Assembly (NCBI GenBank): GCA_035512775.1 | Contig: DATKDI010000045.1 | Coordinates: 15,416-79,415, forward strand | Direction of reading: 5' to 3' | Length of the DNA stretch: 64,000 bases | Source: JAJNBA01 sp035512775 | Lineage (GTDB): Bacteria; Actinomycetota; UBA4738; HRBIN12 | Shown: piece by piece, positions 17,600 to 26,585 of the stretch | How the letters are laid out: the number at the start of each line of letters is the position of its first letter | How positions within the stretch are numbered: the stretch's first letter is position 1 | Program-made: the position numbers and the translations under genes | The notes under the pieces: model-generated | What the model saw: only the letters and a program-made list of their open reading frames with translations | Databases searched by the model: none | Told to the model about the DNA's origin: nothing

Positions 17600-18891
17600 C
17601 GTCCGACGAATCGGGACGCGTAGTCCCAGATCGTCAGGGCGTCCACGTCGCCGGTCACCGAGAGCGCGCTCCTGGCGCCGTTCGGCCAGCGGTCGAGTCG
17701 CAGGAGCGGGGCACGATCGGTCTCCAGGTCGAGGAGGAGGGAGCCCTCCTCCTCGGGCGTGAACCGCTCCCGATCGAAGAACCGCGCGAACCCGTCCGGC
17801 CGATCCGCGACCTCGACGAGGAACCCTTGCGCACGGAGGAACACGGATAGCTGCTCGGACGCGGTGGGATGCACGGCGATCAACGGGCGAACCGCTCCTC
17901 GGAGGTCGAAGCCACCGCTCCCCACCCTCACCGTCCCGTCGCCCAGCACCTCGGCGCCGGGTATCTCGACGCCGCGCGCGGAGGCAACCAGGCCCCGGGG
18001 TCCTCGCAGGTCGACGTGCAGCCAGCCGTCGCCGGCGTCCCGCACGGCGATCTCCGCCTCGGCGCGAGCTCGCCACCACCCCGCGACCTCGTCCAGCCGG
18101 GCGATCCACACCTCGGGGACCGCGATCCGCGCTTCCTCCAGCACGGCGTCGATCGCGGGGCCGCACCGCTCGATCCGTTCGGGGTGAACGGCGAGCGTGA
18201 AGAGCTCGCCCCGGTCGTGGGTGGCGCGGAAGACGTCGAGCCAGAGCTCGGCGATCGACCGCGGGCCGGCCAGTCGGAGCCGATCGACCGCTGCCTCGTC
18301 GTCGGGGATCGAGCACGGGATCCGGACGATCCCGTCCTCGATCCACGGGAGGGAGGCGTGCTCGAGCGCCGACCGTGCGTCGTAGAACGCGAGGGCGCGT
18401 TGGTACCCGTCGGTCACGACCTCCGGAGCCACCGGCCAATCGATCGCTTGGGTGCTGTCGTAGTCGAACCCGTTCTCACGGAGCGCGTGGAGAGTTGCAT
18501 CGTTGCACCGAAGGTACGGAGCCCGGAATCCGACGACGGCGATCCCGTTCGCATCGAAGATCCGACGCGCGATCCCGAACTGCTCGATCTGCTCCACGGC
18601 CCCGAGCTCCCGATGATCGACGTGCCGGAGGCCGTGCATGGCGAACTCGATCCCCCGTTCCGCGTACCGTGCGACCACGCGTGGGTTGCGCTGAACCGCC
18701 GCCGCCGTGATCGGGAGGGTCGCTCGGCATCCGTGTCGTTCGACGATCTCCATGATCGTCGCGAGCCGACGGTCCATGCGTTGAGGTCCCAATCCGTAGT
18801 GGCTCCCGATCGTTCCGATCCGTCGAGCGAGGTTCACCGCGCCCTTCCCCTTCGCGGCGACCGTGAGAGAGCGGAGCGCGGACCCGCTCAT
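17596..18891 (-). CDS. Polysaccharide deacetylase-like (NodB-fold) protein
   Basis: A 431-residue protein whose first ~270 residues resemble carbohydrate esterase 4-type enzymes: ATLPITAAAVQRNPRVVARY, then GIEFAMHGLRHVDHRELGAV, whose HGLRHVDH matches the metal-binding H-x3-H motif, and VVGFRAPYLRCND for the RxPY-like motif. The remaining ~150 residues carry an extra domain, perhaps carbohydrate-binding. There is no signal peptide, so action may be cytoplasmic on lipid-linked precursors. It is in the middle of an overlapping gene chain with two FemAB-type acyltransferases and may remove N-acetyl groups before re-acylation. That order is inference. Confidence 0.78.
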   Translation of the reverse strand: MSGSALRSLTVAAKGKGAVNLARRIGTIGSHYGLGPQRMDRRLATIMEIVERHGCRATLPITAAAVQRNPRVVARYAERGIEFAMHGLRHVDHRELGAVEQIEQFGIARRIFDANGIAVVGFRAPYLRCNDATLHALRENGFDYDSTQAIDWPVAPEVVTDGYQRALAFYDARSALEHASLPWIEDGIVRIPCSIPDDEAAVDRLRLAGPRSIAELWLDVFRATHDRGELFTLAVHPERIERCGPAIDAVLEEARIAVPEVWIARLDEVAGWWRARAEAEIAVRDAGDGWLHVDLRGPRGLVASARGVEIPGAEVLGDGTVRVGSGGFDLRGAVRPLIAVHPTASEQLSVFLRAQGFLVEVADRPDGFARFFDRERFTPEEEGSLLLDLETDRAPLLRLDRWPNGARSALSVTGDVDALTIWDYASRFVGR

Positions 18892-19922
18892 CCGGTGGCC
18901 ACCGAGCTCTTGAGGCGACGCACGCGCTTGTGCCACTTCAGGAACGCTCGCTGGGCCGTCCACACCGGCCGGGGCGCACGCATCAGCGTGCCCCGTCGCT
19001 CCCGGACGGGATTGAACGTTTCCTTGAACTCGTCGATGCTGCGGATCCCGCTCGCCTCCGTGTTGAAGACCGCCACCCCGTCCCGGATCGCCTGGGCGAT
19101 CGCGTGCCAGTGCAGGAGGTAGCTCGTCGGCAACGAGCCGTACCCGCCGGCGGACGCGCCGCTCAGGAAGTGGATCTCCCGGTCGTCGTGCAGGAACAGC
19201 CCCGCGGCGATGATCCGGCCTTCGTAGCGCGCTCCCCACCCCTGCACGAGACCTCGAGGCACCAGCTCACCGATGATCGTTTCGAAGTACCGGGCCGAGT
19301 GCCAGCTCGTCGACGCATGCCTCCGGAACGTGTCCTCCAGGATCTCGTGGAACAGGCGGGCGTCGTCGAACGGAACGATCTCCACGCCCTCTCGCCCTGC
19401 CTTCCGGATGTTCCGCCGGCAGCTCGACTTGAAGGAGGCGAACACCTCGTCCTCCCCCGGCGAGAGATCGATGCGGTAGCTCGGTGGACGCTGCTGGTGC
19501 CAGAGCGGTCCCGGGGGCTCGACGGACGTGGGCGGCGCGTCACGAACCGTGAAGCGAACGTACCCGGCTCTCCACCGACGTCGAGCGAAGTCCGCGGAAG
19601 CGACGACCAGGTCTCGGTTACCCCCCTCGGCGAGGCTCGGGTCGAGACCGACCGGGCCGAGGTAGGACGTCATCGTTCCGCGGAGCGGAGAACCGAACAG
19701 CCGGAACGGACCGCGTCGGGCGAGGAACCCCGGCACGACCGCGGTCAGCTCGGGTCCGTCGAATGCGCCGATGAACCCGAGGCCGAACCCCACGCCTCGG
19801 GACACCGCATCGAGCCACGCCGGCTCGTGGAACGGGGAACGCCCCCGGACGACTGTCCGGTTGGACTCGAACCATGCCGCGTAGTCGGCGGCGCCGATCT
19901 CCCGGAGGGAGGGCCCCGTCAT
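18888..19922 (-). CDS. FemAB/CelD-type GNAT acyltransferase
   Basis: A 344-residue protein of the Acetyltransf_6 (CelD/BcsL) and FemAB-related group, which carry two tandem GNAT folds. Visible family features include FHEPAWLDAVSRG, FASFKSSCRRNIRKAGREGV (a basic stretch typical of these enzymes), ILEDTFRRHASTSW, AAGLFLHDDREIHFLSGAS and VFNTEASGIRSIDEFKETFN. Members attach acyl or aminoacyl groups to cell-wall or polysaccharide precursors. It overlaps the sulfotransferase gene before it and the deacetylase gene after it by 4 bases each, implying shared expression. The substrate is unknown. Confidence 0.83.
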   Translation of the reverse strand: MTGPSLREIGAADYAAWFESNRTVVRGRSPFHEPAWLDAVSRGVGFGLGFIGAFDGPELTAVVPGFLARRGPFRLFGSPLRGTMTSYLGPVGLDPSLAEGGNRDLVVASADFARRRWRAGYVRFTVRDAPPTSVEPPGPLWHQQRPPSYRIDLSPGEDEVFASFKSSCRRNIRKAGREGVEIVPFDDARLFHEILEDTFRRHASTSWHSARYFETIIGELVPRGLVQGWGARYEGRIIAAGLFLHDDREIHFLSGASAGGYGSLPTSYLLHWHAIAQAIRDGVAVFNTEASGIRSIDEFKETFNPVRERRGTLMRAPRPVWTAQRAFLKWHKRVRRLKSSVATG

Positions 19923-21031
19923 CGTCGTTCGACGTCGTTCGTCGCGGTCCGCGCGCGTTCCCGGAACGAGGCTCGATGGGCCCTCGCCGCGTGGGTCGTT
20001 CCCTCCGCATCTGCTCCGGCGGGGAGCCTCGCGGCGTGACGACGAGGCAGCCGGATCAGCAAGCGAGTCGGATTGAAGATGCCGACCGCGCGGAGCATCG
20101 ATCGGATCGTGTGCGAGACCTGGAACTTCCCCCAGAGGCCGGCACCGCGTATCCGTTCGGCGACGCTGGGCCGCCCGAGATCCTCGAGCGGGTACCCGAG
20201 CTTGGCGAGCAGTGGAGCGGCCGCGCCTTGGACGAGCCGCTGATCTGCAGGGGTGAGATCGGTCCGCCACCGACCCGAGCGCGCCGTCGTCACCTCCGTA
20301 CGCACGAGCTGATGGATCCCGAACGAGTGGTAATGCTTCAGGGCTTCCTTCGAGGGCGACAGCATCGCCGGGTGGAAGTCCTCACCCAGGAACGCACAGA
20401 GCTCCCGGATCCGCGCTTCCGGATCCGCCGTGAGTTCCTCATACCGGATCTCGTGGTATCGCTCCGGCGGGAGGCGGCGCCCGGCGGCCAGCCCGCGCCC
20501 GAGCCGCTCCCGCCACATCCGCGCCGCGTAGTACGGATCCATGTAGAGGAAACGTGGTCCGCGGTACGCGTCGATCGAGGACACCGCCACGTCGCGAGCG
20601 TCCCTGACCACGTGGACGATCTGGCAGGTGGGGAACATCTCGACGAAGAGATCGATCCACGCCGGGTAGATCGTCGACTTGTCGCCCCATCGGCTGGCCC
20701 CGTACTGGTGCGCGTATCGACGGTAGAGCGCATCGATCAGCGAAGCGGGGGTCAGCGGATCGATCGCGTCTACGACTTCCCGGGGTTCTGGCAGATCGCC
20801 CTGCCAGTCGCGCCAGAACGTACGGTAGTCGCGGATCCCTTCCAGGATCCGGACGGCGCGGTCTCGGGTGAGCTCTTCGGTCGGATGGTTCCGGAAGAAG
20901 CGGGGGATGAAGTTCGACTCGGGAGCGAGATACAACCGCGGATTTCCGCACAACATGTACCGGAGCAACGTGGTTCCGGACCGGGCGACGCCAACGACGA
21001 AGATCGGCCCTCTCGCCGGATCGTCCGTCAT
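19919..21031 (-). CDS. Sulfotransferase family protein
   Basis: A 370-residue PAPS-dependent-type sulfotransferase. GVARSGTTLLRYMLCGNPRL at ~14-33 is the phosphosulfate-binding loop and VHVVRDARDVAVSSIDAYRG is the 3'-phosphate motif, here RDARDVAVSS. RWGDKSTIYPAWIDLFVEMF is shared with other copies. It lacks the YGxFGDLxxPxNLERCL block common to the five copies at 6845-9785 and 27174-29152, and is closer to ordinary bacterial Sulfotransfer_3 proteins. The C-terminal ~50 residues are basic. It lies between two FemAB-type genes. Confidence 0.87.
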   Translation of the reverse strand: MTDDPARGPIFVVGVARSGTTLLRYMLCGNPRLYLAPESNFIPRFFRNHPTEELTRDRAVRILEGIRDYRTFWRDWQGDLPEPREVVDAIDPLTPASLIDALYRRYAHQYGASRWGDKSTIYPAWIDLFVEMFPTCQIVHVVRDARDVAVSSIDAYRGPRFLYMDPYYAARMWRERLGRGLAAGRRLPPERYHEIRYEELTADPEARIRELCAFLGEDFHPAMLSPSKEALKHYHSFGIHQLVRTEVTTARSGRWRTDLTPADQRLVQGAAAPLLAKLGYPLEDLGRPSVAERIRGAGLWGKFQVSHTIRSMLRAVGIFNPTRLLIRLPRRHAARLPAGADAEGTTHAARAHRASFRERARTATNDVERR

Positions 21032-21033
21032 CG

Positions 21034-22131
21034 TCACAGGAACCTCCGCAGCAGCTCGTAGCCCGTGGTGGCGACGCGGAAGCGAACAGGCGACGGCATC
21101 CAGACGTCGCGGCCGAAGTCGACCAAGGCACCCCCGTATTTCGCCTTGAAGTCCCGCACGCCGTACGGCTCGTCCGGTCGTCCGGCCCCGCCGAAGTCGA
21201 AGAGCCGACAACCCAGGGTCCGCCCCATCTCCAGCGCGTGCGCGACGAGCAGGTCGCCGGGACGGTGCGACCAGAACTCGTGACGTGTTCCCGTGTACCA
21301 GTACGTCATAACGCCCCGGTGGACCAACAGGGTGAGCGCACCGATCGTGCTTCCGTCATGACGAGCGAGGAGCACGCGGAACCGACCCAGAGGACCGAGG
21401 ATCCGGGACGCCGCGTCGAAGAGCGAGCGATCGGGCAGCGGCACCTTGATCCGGTGGTAGACCTCCGCCAACACCGGATACGCTTCGTCGATCCCCGATC
21501 GACCGTCGACCTCCTCGATGCTCACCCCAAGCCGGCGTGCCTTCTGGATGTTCCGCCGGGCGCTGGAGGCAACCTTCTGCCAGAGCTCGTCCTCCGAGAT
21601 CGTGAGGTCGATCAGGTAGTTCAGGTGGGGTTCGTGTCGGAACCCGGATCCGGCAAGCATCTCGATCGACGAGGCGGCGTCGGTGACGTGGCGTACCTCG
21701 GTGAACAGACCTCGAGTGGCATCGCGCCGATACGACGAAAGGAGCGCGCGGAGCGCCGCGGCGTCCCCGTCGACCAGCGGGCCCGCGAAGGCCACGTGCC
21801 GCGTGGTGAGCGAGCGGAGCGGTCCACCGACCGTCGCGATCGAGACCGTCGTCATCAAGGCGCGGACCTCGCCGGCGGCATCGAGCGCCGCCAGGACCCC
21901 AGGACGGTGCCCTCGGGCTTCCGCGAACACCCGATGCAATTCCGGTGTGTGGAAGAGACTCGCGTCCGGATGCCGCTCGACGAATGCCGTCCAGCGCCCC
22001 TCCTCCAGGGTCCTCACCACGCGGAAGGCCGGCTCGCTCGGATCGGCGCGACCGACGGGCGAGCGAGACCAGTGGCCGCCCTGAGGGCGATCGGCGTCGT
22101 CAAGCCAGGTCCGATCAGGCGCGCGGGTCAT
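21034..22131 (-). CDS. FemAB/CelD-type GNAT acyltransferase
   Basis: A 365-residue paralogue of the protein at 18888-19922, likewise with two GNAT folds. It shows HPDASLFHTPELHRVFAEAR, WQKVASSARRNIQKARRLGV (the basic family stretch), YHRIKVPLPDRSLFDAA and the peptidoglycan-bridge-type motif LLVHRGVMTYWYTGTRHEFW, then GCRLFDFGGAGRPDEPYGVR. The last motif is close to FemX/LPS-associated members. It opens the six-gene minus-strand chain. The ATG at 22131 was taken as the start; a TTG at 22149 in the same frame would add six residues. Confidence 0.83.
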   Translation of the reverse strand: MTRAPDRTWLDDADRPQGGHWSRSPVGRADPSEPAFRVVRTLEEGRWTAFVERHPDASLFHTPELHRVFAEARGHRPGVLAALDAAGEVRALMTTVSIATVGGPLRSLTTRHVAFAGPLVDGDAAALRALLSSYRRDATRGLFTEVRHVTDAASSIEMLAGSGFRHEPHLNYLIDLTISEDELWQKVASSARRNIQKARRLGVSIEEVDGRSGIDEAYPVLAEVYHRIKVPLPDRSLFDAASRILGPLGRFRVLLARHDGSTIGALTLLVHRGVMTYWYTGTRHEFWSHRPGDLLVAHALEMGRTLGCRLFDFGGAGRPDEPYGVRDFKAKYGGALVDFGRDVWMPSPVRFRVATTGYELLRRFL

Positions 22132-22236
22132 CGTCGCCGACGCTAGCAAGGACCTCTTCCGAACCCATCTACCACCGAACGTATGGCTCCTACGCAGCGT
22201 GGATGACGGCTGAGAACCTCTCCACCCGTTCGGTTC

Positions 22237-25200
22237 TCAGACGGTCTGGTACTCGATGTGGAGCACCGGAGCGAATGTTCCGTCGAAAGCCTCAGCGACC
22301 CGCTCCCCCGTCCCCGTGAGCACCAGGACGATGGCGTTCCCGGGAGCCCATCCGGCCCGAGCGAAGATCTCCTCGAGCACCGGCCCCAGGTGCGGCGTCC
22401 GCTGCTCGAGACCGCGGGCCCCGACCGTGGTCCAGGCCGGCGGCGCCCAGGCGATCGAGGCGACCGTCCGCGGACGGCTCGTGAGGTTGAACTTCACCTG
22501 CGCGAAAGCCGCGGCGTTGTCGGCGGCCTCGCCGTTGATCGTCAGGGACGTCGCGACCGAGCTCGCCTTGTCCGTCTGGAACTGGACGTAAGCGTCCACG
22601 ATCGTGGCTCCCCGCGGGACGTTGATCCCGGTGAAGCGCAGCCCGACGCCGCGCTGGACCGTCGAGTCGTCGTTGACGATGTCCAGGTCGCTGCTCGCCA
22701 GGAGGATGTTCCCGTTCGCCTTCTCCTCGACGTCGTTCGCACTGGCCGAGATCGCGAGATCGAGAACGAGCGGGTTGTCCACGCTCACCGGGACCGTCGC
22801 GGACGTGGTGGAGTTCCCTGCTCCGTCGGACGCCACGGCGGTGAGCTCATGGGATCCATTCCCCGCCGAGCTGGTATTCCATTGGGTGGACCATCCGTCC
22901 GTACCGTTCGTGTCGGTGCCGATCACCGTGCCCCCGTCCAGGCGGAACGTCACGGACGTGACGCCCGAAGCATCCGTCGCGCTCGCCTGGACGGTGATCG
23001 TGGCCGAGACGTTCGCGCCGGCGAGGGGTGAGGTGATCGCGACCGTCGGCGCCGTGTTGTCGACCGTGACACTCACGACGGCACTCGTCGTCGTCTGCGA
23101 CGCGGTGTCAGTGGCCACGGCGGTGAGCGCGTGTTCACCGTCGGCCACCGCCACGGTGTTCCACGAGGTGGACCAGCCGTCGGCGCCTTGGAGATCGGTG
23201 CCGACCGAGGTGGCGCCGTCGAAGAACTCCACCTGGGTGACGCCGTGATCGTCGGAGGCGTTCGCCTGGATCTGCACGGTACCGGAGACCTTCGCGCCCC
23301 CGGCGGGGCTGGCGATCGAGATCGTCGGCGGCCCGTCGACGTTGTCGACCACGACAGAGTGCGAGTCGCTCGACGTCTGGCCGATCGTGTCCGTCGCGGT
23401 GGCCGTGATCGTGTGCGACCCCTCCTCGAGCCCGACCGTGTTCCACGACGCGGACCATCCGTCGGATCCGTCCGTGTCCGTGCCCAACGAGATCGCGCCG
23501 TCGAAGAACTCCACCTGGGTTACGTCGTGGTCGTCGGAGGCGTTCGCCTCGATCTGCACCGTTCCGGACACCGACGCGCCGTCCGCCGGGTTCGTGATCG
23601 TGACCGTCGGTGGGGAGTCACCCGATGTCGGAACGCTCACCTCGAAGATCTTGCCGTCGTTCTCGTTCGGGTCCGCGCCGTTGTCGATCCCCCGATCGAC
23701 GATCCAATAGTTCATTCGGTCGGGCGCGTTGCTCGCCGGCGCCATCGCGAGCCCCGAGACGAAGCGCAGTCCCGAGATCCCCGCGAGGTCGATGATCCGA
23801 ACGAGCTCGCCGGTCTTCGTGACCTCGTAGATCTTCTTCTGCGTGCGATCGCCGACCAAGAGCGTGCCGCGGACCGGATCGGAGCCGAGTCCCTCCGAGT
23901 CCTTGGCGCCGAACTGCCCCACATCGAAGTGGGTCGTGATGTCGTTCCCGTTGCCGAACACCCCGTCGACCGGATCGATCCGATAGACCTCGGTGCTGAT
24001 CCCGTCGACGAAGAACAGATGCCCCGAGGCCGAGTCGAACTCCGGATCCTCCGTGTCTCCGCTCCCGAGCGCCCCCGTGTCGATGAAGCTCACGGGATCG
24101 TCCGGGCTCCCGAACCGGCCGTCCGGGCCCGGCCGGGTCATGTACACGCGGTCACCGCTGTCGGTCGAGATGAACAAAGTGCTCGTCGCAGGGTCGAAGC
24201 CCAGCCCGGTCGGCTCCTTCGTGTAGGCCGTGACGTCGCCGGTGTCCACGACGGTGCCGGTCCGCGTGGTCCTCCAGAGGTTCACACCGTGGAACCCCGC
24301 GCCAGTCGTCTCGTCGACCTCGGAGTCGACGATGATCAGGTGGTCGGTCTCCGGGATGTACACGATCCCCGAGGGATCCGGGCTCCCGGGAGTGAACCGC
24401 GACGTGTCGATCACCTGGACCAGCGAGGCGGCCACGTCCGGCTCCGCCAACGCCACCTCGGCGGCGAGGGAGACTTCCGTGACACCGCCCAGGCTCGTGG
24501 TGTCACCCGCGTCGGCGACGTACAGGTTGAACCTCCCGGCGTCGTCGGTTCGGTCGGCGCTCGGCGCGAAGGTCATCGCCTCCGGGCTGAAGATGTCGAG
24601 CGAAGCGAGGCTGAGGGTGTTCCGAACCCTGCCGGTGCGATCGAGTCCGTAGAGGAGATCGCGGCCGACGTCGGCCACGTACAGCAGGCCGTCCGCGGGG
24701 TTGAACGCCATCGCCCGGAGCCGAACCGCCTCGAGGTGGCGGAGCGGGATCCGGGTGGACGGGCCGGTCTTGGGGACACGGACCACGGCGTCGGTGGCGT
24801 CGTCGAGCACGAACCACACCCCGGTCGAGGGGTCGTACGTCGATGCCGCCGGATCGCGGATCCCCAGCTCGGCCACGTCTCTCCGGCTCTTCACTTCGCC
24901 ATGCGCCGAGGTGTCGATCCGTTCGGTGCCGCTGAGGAACGTGAGTCCACCGGTCGTGGCGTCGAAGGCAACCGTCCCTGCGCTCGTGACGCCGGGCACC
25001 CGGAACGTCCCCAGGCTCTCCTCACTGAGGTTCAGACGGAGGATCTTCGTGTCCTCTCCCCGAACCTCCGCGACGAGCAATTCGCCGCGTGCCGGGTCGA
25101 AGGTGAGGCCGGTCGGCCGGGGCAGCCCGAACTCGCTCGTCCAGACGGTGCGGATCCCCTGCGCAGCCACCGGGTCTGAGGAAGCTTCATCTGCCGTAGC

Positions 25201-25302
25201 GGCGACGGACCAAACCACGACGAGCAGGGGGAACAACAGGGAGAACGCCAGGGAGCTCGCCGTCACACCGATGAACGGTCGGCCCCTCCGCCGATCCCCC
25301 AA
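22237..25302 (-). CDS. Secreted beta-propeller protein with three Ig-like modules
   Basis: A 1021-residue exported protein. A signal peptide (SSLAFSLLFPLLVVVWSVAATA) occupies ~16-37 after a basic start. Residues ~45-560 form a propeller of SMP-30/NHL-like blades (PTGLTFDPARGELLVAEV, LRAMAFNPADGLLYVADVG, PTGLGFDPATSTLFISTDSG). Three Ig-like modules of ~90 residues follow, each opening PTVxIxxPAxGAxVS. A C-terminal module (~200 residues; DLDIVNDDSTVQRGVGLRF, PRGATIVDAYVQFQTDKAS, LHIEYQ at the end) is common in secreted bacterial proteins. No sortase or transmembrane anchor is seen. The start is a TTG preceded by GAAGGGG; a GTG 12 codons in is an alternative. It may bind or organise the extracellular polymer, which is inference. 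Confidence 0.85.
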   Translation of the reverse strand: MGDRRRGRPFIGVTASSLAFSLLFPLLVVVWSVAATADEASSDPVAAQGIRTVWTSEFGLPRPTGLTFDPARGELLVAEVRGEDTKILRLNLSEESLGTFRVPGVTSAGTVAFDATTGGLTFLSGTERIDTSAHGEVKSRRDVAELGIRDPAASTYDPSTGVWFVLDDATDAVVRVPKTGPSTRIPLRHLEAVRLRAMAFNPADGLLYVADVGRDLLYGLDRTGRVRNTLSLASLDIFSPEAMTFAPSADRTDDAGRFNLYVADAGDTTSLGGVTEVSLAAEVALAEPDVAASLVQVIDTSRFTPGSPDPSGIVYIPETDHLIIVDSEVDETTGAGFHGVNLWRTTRTGTVVDTGDVTAYTKEPTGLGFDPATSTLFISTDSGDRVYMTRPGPDGRFGSPDDPVSFIDTGALGSGDTEDPEFDSASGHLFFVDGISTEVYRIDPVDGVFGNGNDITTHFDVGQFGAKDSEGLGSDPVRGTLLVGDRTQKKIYEVTKTGELVRIIDLAGISGLRFVSGLAMAPASNAPDRMNYWIVDRGIDNGADPNENDGKIFEVSVPTSGDSPPTVTITNPADGASVSGTVQIEANASDDHDVTQVEFFDGAISLGTDTDGSDGWSASWNTVGLEEGSHTITATATDTIGQTSSDSHSVVVDNVDGPPTISIASPAGGAKVSGTVQIQANASDDHGVTQVEFFDGATSVGTDLQGADGWSTSWNTVAVADGEHALTAVATDTASQTTTSAVVSVTVDNTAPTVAITSPLAGANVSATITVQASATDASGVTSVTFRLDGGTVIGTDTNGTDGWSTQWNTSSAGNGSHELTAVASDGAGNSTTSATVPVSVDNPLVLDLAISASANDVEEKANGNILLASSDLDIVNDDSTVQRGVGLRFTGINVPRGATIVDAYVQFQTDKASSVATSLTINGEAADNAAAFAQVKFNLTSRPRTVASIAWAPPAWTTVGARGLEQRTPHLGPVLEEIFARAGWAPGNAIVLVLTGTGERVAEAFDGTFAPVLHIEYQTV
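22770..23620 (-). repeat. Three tandem Ig-like modules
   Basis: Three consecutive ~90-codon units within the secreted propeller protein. The first two are close copies: both carry VSGTVQI, NASDDH, VTQVEFFDGA and SWNTV at matching positions. The third is more diverged (SATITVQASATDASGVTSV, GWSTQWNTSSAGNGSHELTA). At DNA level the first two share long identical stretches such as that around 23220-23250 and 23500-23530, which suggests recent duplication or gene conversion. Confidence 0.85.
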
Positions 25303-25490
25303 TCCGTCAACCCCTTCGCGTTCATCACACGACCAAGCGGGCCCGGCAACCCCCCCACAGTCGCGGCAGGGGGAAGACCCGAAATCCCCCGGGATGTCGA
25401 TGACCTTATGCCGTCCGATCGTGCGGGTTCATGCGTCGCTCGCCGTAAGAACCCTGATGCTCGGTCGGCTCGGCGCCGTAGGACCCGGCC

Positions 25491-26585
25491 TCAGGAGAGG
25501 GCGGACCGCACGGTGGCGACGACCCTGGACAGATCCTGCCCCGTGAGGCGAGGGTGCACCGGGAGAGACAACACCTCCTGCCCTGCCGCCGCCGCCTTCG
25601 GGGTGGAGGGGTTCCCGACCCGAGGGTCGAGCCGGAAGCACGCGTAGTCGAACACGGGGCGGGGATAGTAGACCCCGCACTCGATGCCCTCGCGTTGGAG
25701 GCCCTCCAGCAATCGGTCTCGCGTGACACGCGCCCGCGACGTCACGCGGACCGTGAACTGGTGGTACACGTGCGTCCTCCCCGGCGGCTCGCCGGGGAGG
25801 ACGAGCCCGTCGATCCCCGCGAGCCCCTCCCCCAGGATCCGAGCGTGCTCCCTCCGGGACTCGACGATGTCGGGGAGCCGAGACATCTGCGCCACACCGA
25901 GGGCGGCCTGGAGCTCGGTCATCCGGAGGTTGAAGCCGGGACGAGCGTATTCGTACCGCGCGAGCTGGCCCTGGTGCCGAAGGATCCTCAGCGTCGTCGC
26001 TACCTCGTCGTCGTCCGTGGTGACCATGCCGCCCTCGCCGGTCGTGACGTTCTTGGTGGCGTAGAACGAGAAGCATCCGGTCCCGAACGACCCGACGGCA
26101 CGCCCCGCCTGGGTGGCTCCGATGGCCTGCGCCGCGTCCTCGATCACCAGGAGATCGCGTCCACCGATCACGGCCGCGATCCTCTCCATGTCGGCCGGGC
26201 AACCGAACAGGTGGACCGGGAGGACCGCGCGGGTGGCCGTCCCGATCGCCTCCTCGAGGAGGTTGGGGTCCAGGTTGAAGTCGTCACCGATGTCCACGAA
26301 CCGGGGGGTCGCACCCACGTGGAGGATCGCGTTCAACGTCGCGACGAATGTGAACGGCGACGTGATCACCTCGTCGCCGGGTCCGATGTCGTGCGCGAGG
26401 AGCGACGCGATCAGCGCGTCCGTCCCGTTGTCGACCGCCACGGCGTGCCGGGTCCCGACGACCGACCGGACGTCCTCTTCGAAGCGCGCGACCATCGGCC
26501 CCTGCGCGAGCCGCCCGGAACGCAGCACCTCGAGGACGAGCTTCTCCTCGGGTTCGCCCAGCAGAGGCTCGGTGATGGGGATCAC
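25491..26585 (-). CDS. DegT/DnrJ/EryC1 family nucleotide-sugar aminotransferase
   Basis: A 364-residue PLP-dependent aminotransferase that converts a keto-sugar nucleotide to an amino sugar. Features include ITEPLLGEPEEKLVLEVLRS, AVDNGTDALIASLLAHDIGP, GDEVITSPFTFVATLNAI, DAAQAIGATQAGRAVGSFG and CFSFYATKNVTTGEGGMVTT, with the PLP-binding Lys in TKN, then RPGFNLRMTELQAALGVAQM. These fit WbpE/WlbC and VioA-like members. The GTG start overlaps the stop of the acyltransferase gene (GTGA). With that gene and the dehydrogenase at 844 it could make a 3-acetamido uronic acid sugar, an inference from family membership. Confidence 0.92.
   Translation of the reverse strand: MIPITEPLLGEPEEKLVLEVLRSGRLAQGPMVARFEEDVRSVVGTRHAVAVDNGTDALIASLLAHDIGPGDEVITSPFTFVATLNAILHVGATPRFVDIGDDFNLDPNLLEEAIGTATRAVLPVHLFGCPADMERIAAVIGGRDLLVIEDAAQAIGATQAGRAVGSFGTGCFSFYATKNVTTGEGGMVTTDDDEVATTLRILRHQGQLARYEYARPGFNLRMTELQAALGVAQMSRLPDIVESRREHARILGEGLAGIDGLVLPGEPPGRTHVYHQFTVRVTSRARVTRDRLLEGLQREGIECGVYYPRPVFDYACFRLDPRVGNPSTPKAAAAGQEVLSLPVHPRLTGQDLSRVVATVRSALS

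Noticed and set aside
16230..20270. Plus-strand open frames of 300-400 codons opposite the six-gene chain
   Set aside because: No protein-family patterns; composition is that of antisense to GC-rich coding DNA, while the minus-strand frames have clear motifs and coupled starts.
23131..25179. A 680-codon plus-strand frame opposite the propeller protein
   Set aside because: Repetitive Arg/Asp/Val text mirrors the repeats of the true gene; no signal peptide or domain could be seen.
25303..25490. GC-rich leader of the propeller gene with runs of C/G that might be a riboswitch
   Set aside because: I looked for c-di-GMP, c-di-AMP and cobalamin consensus patterns and none fit; the runs alone are not evidence.
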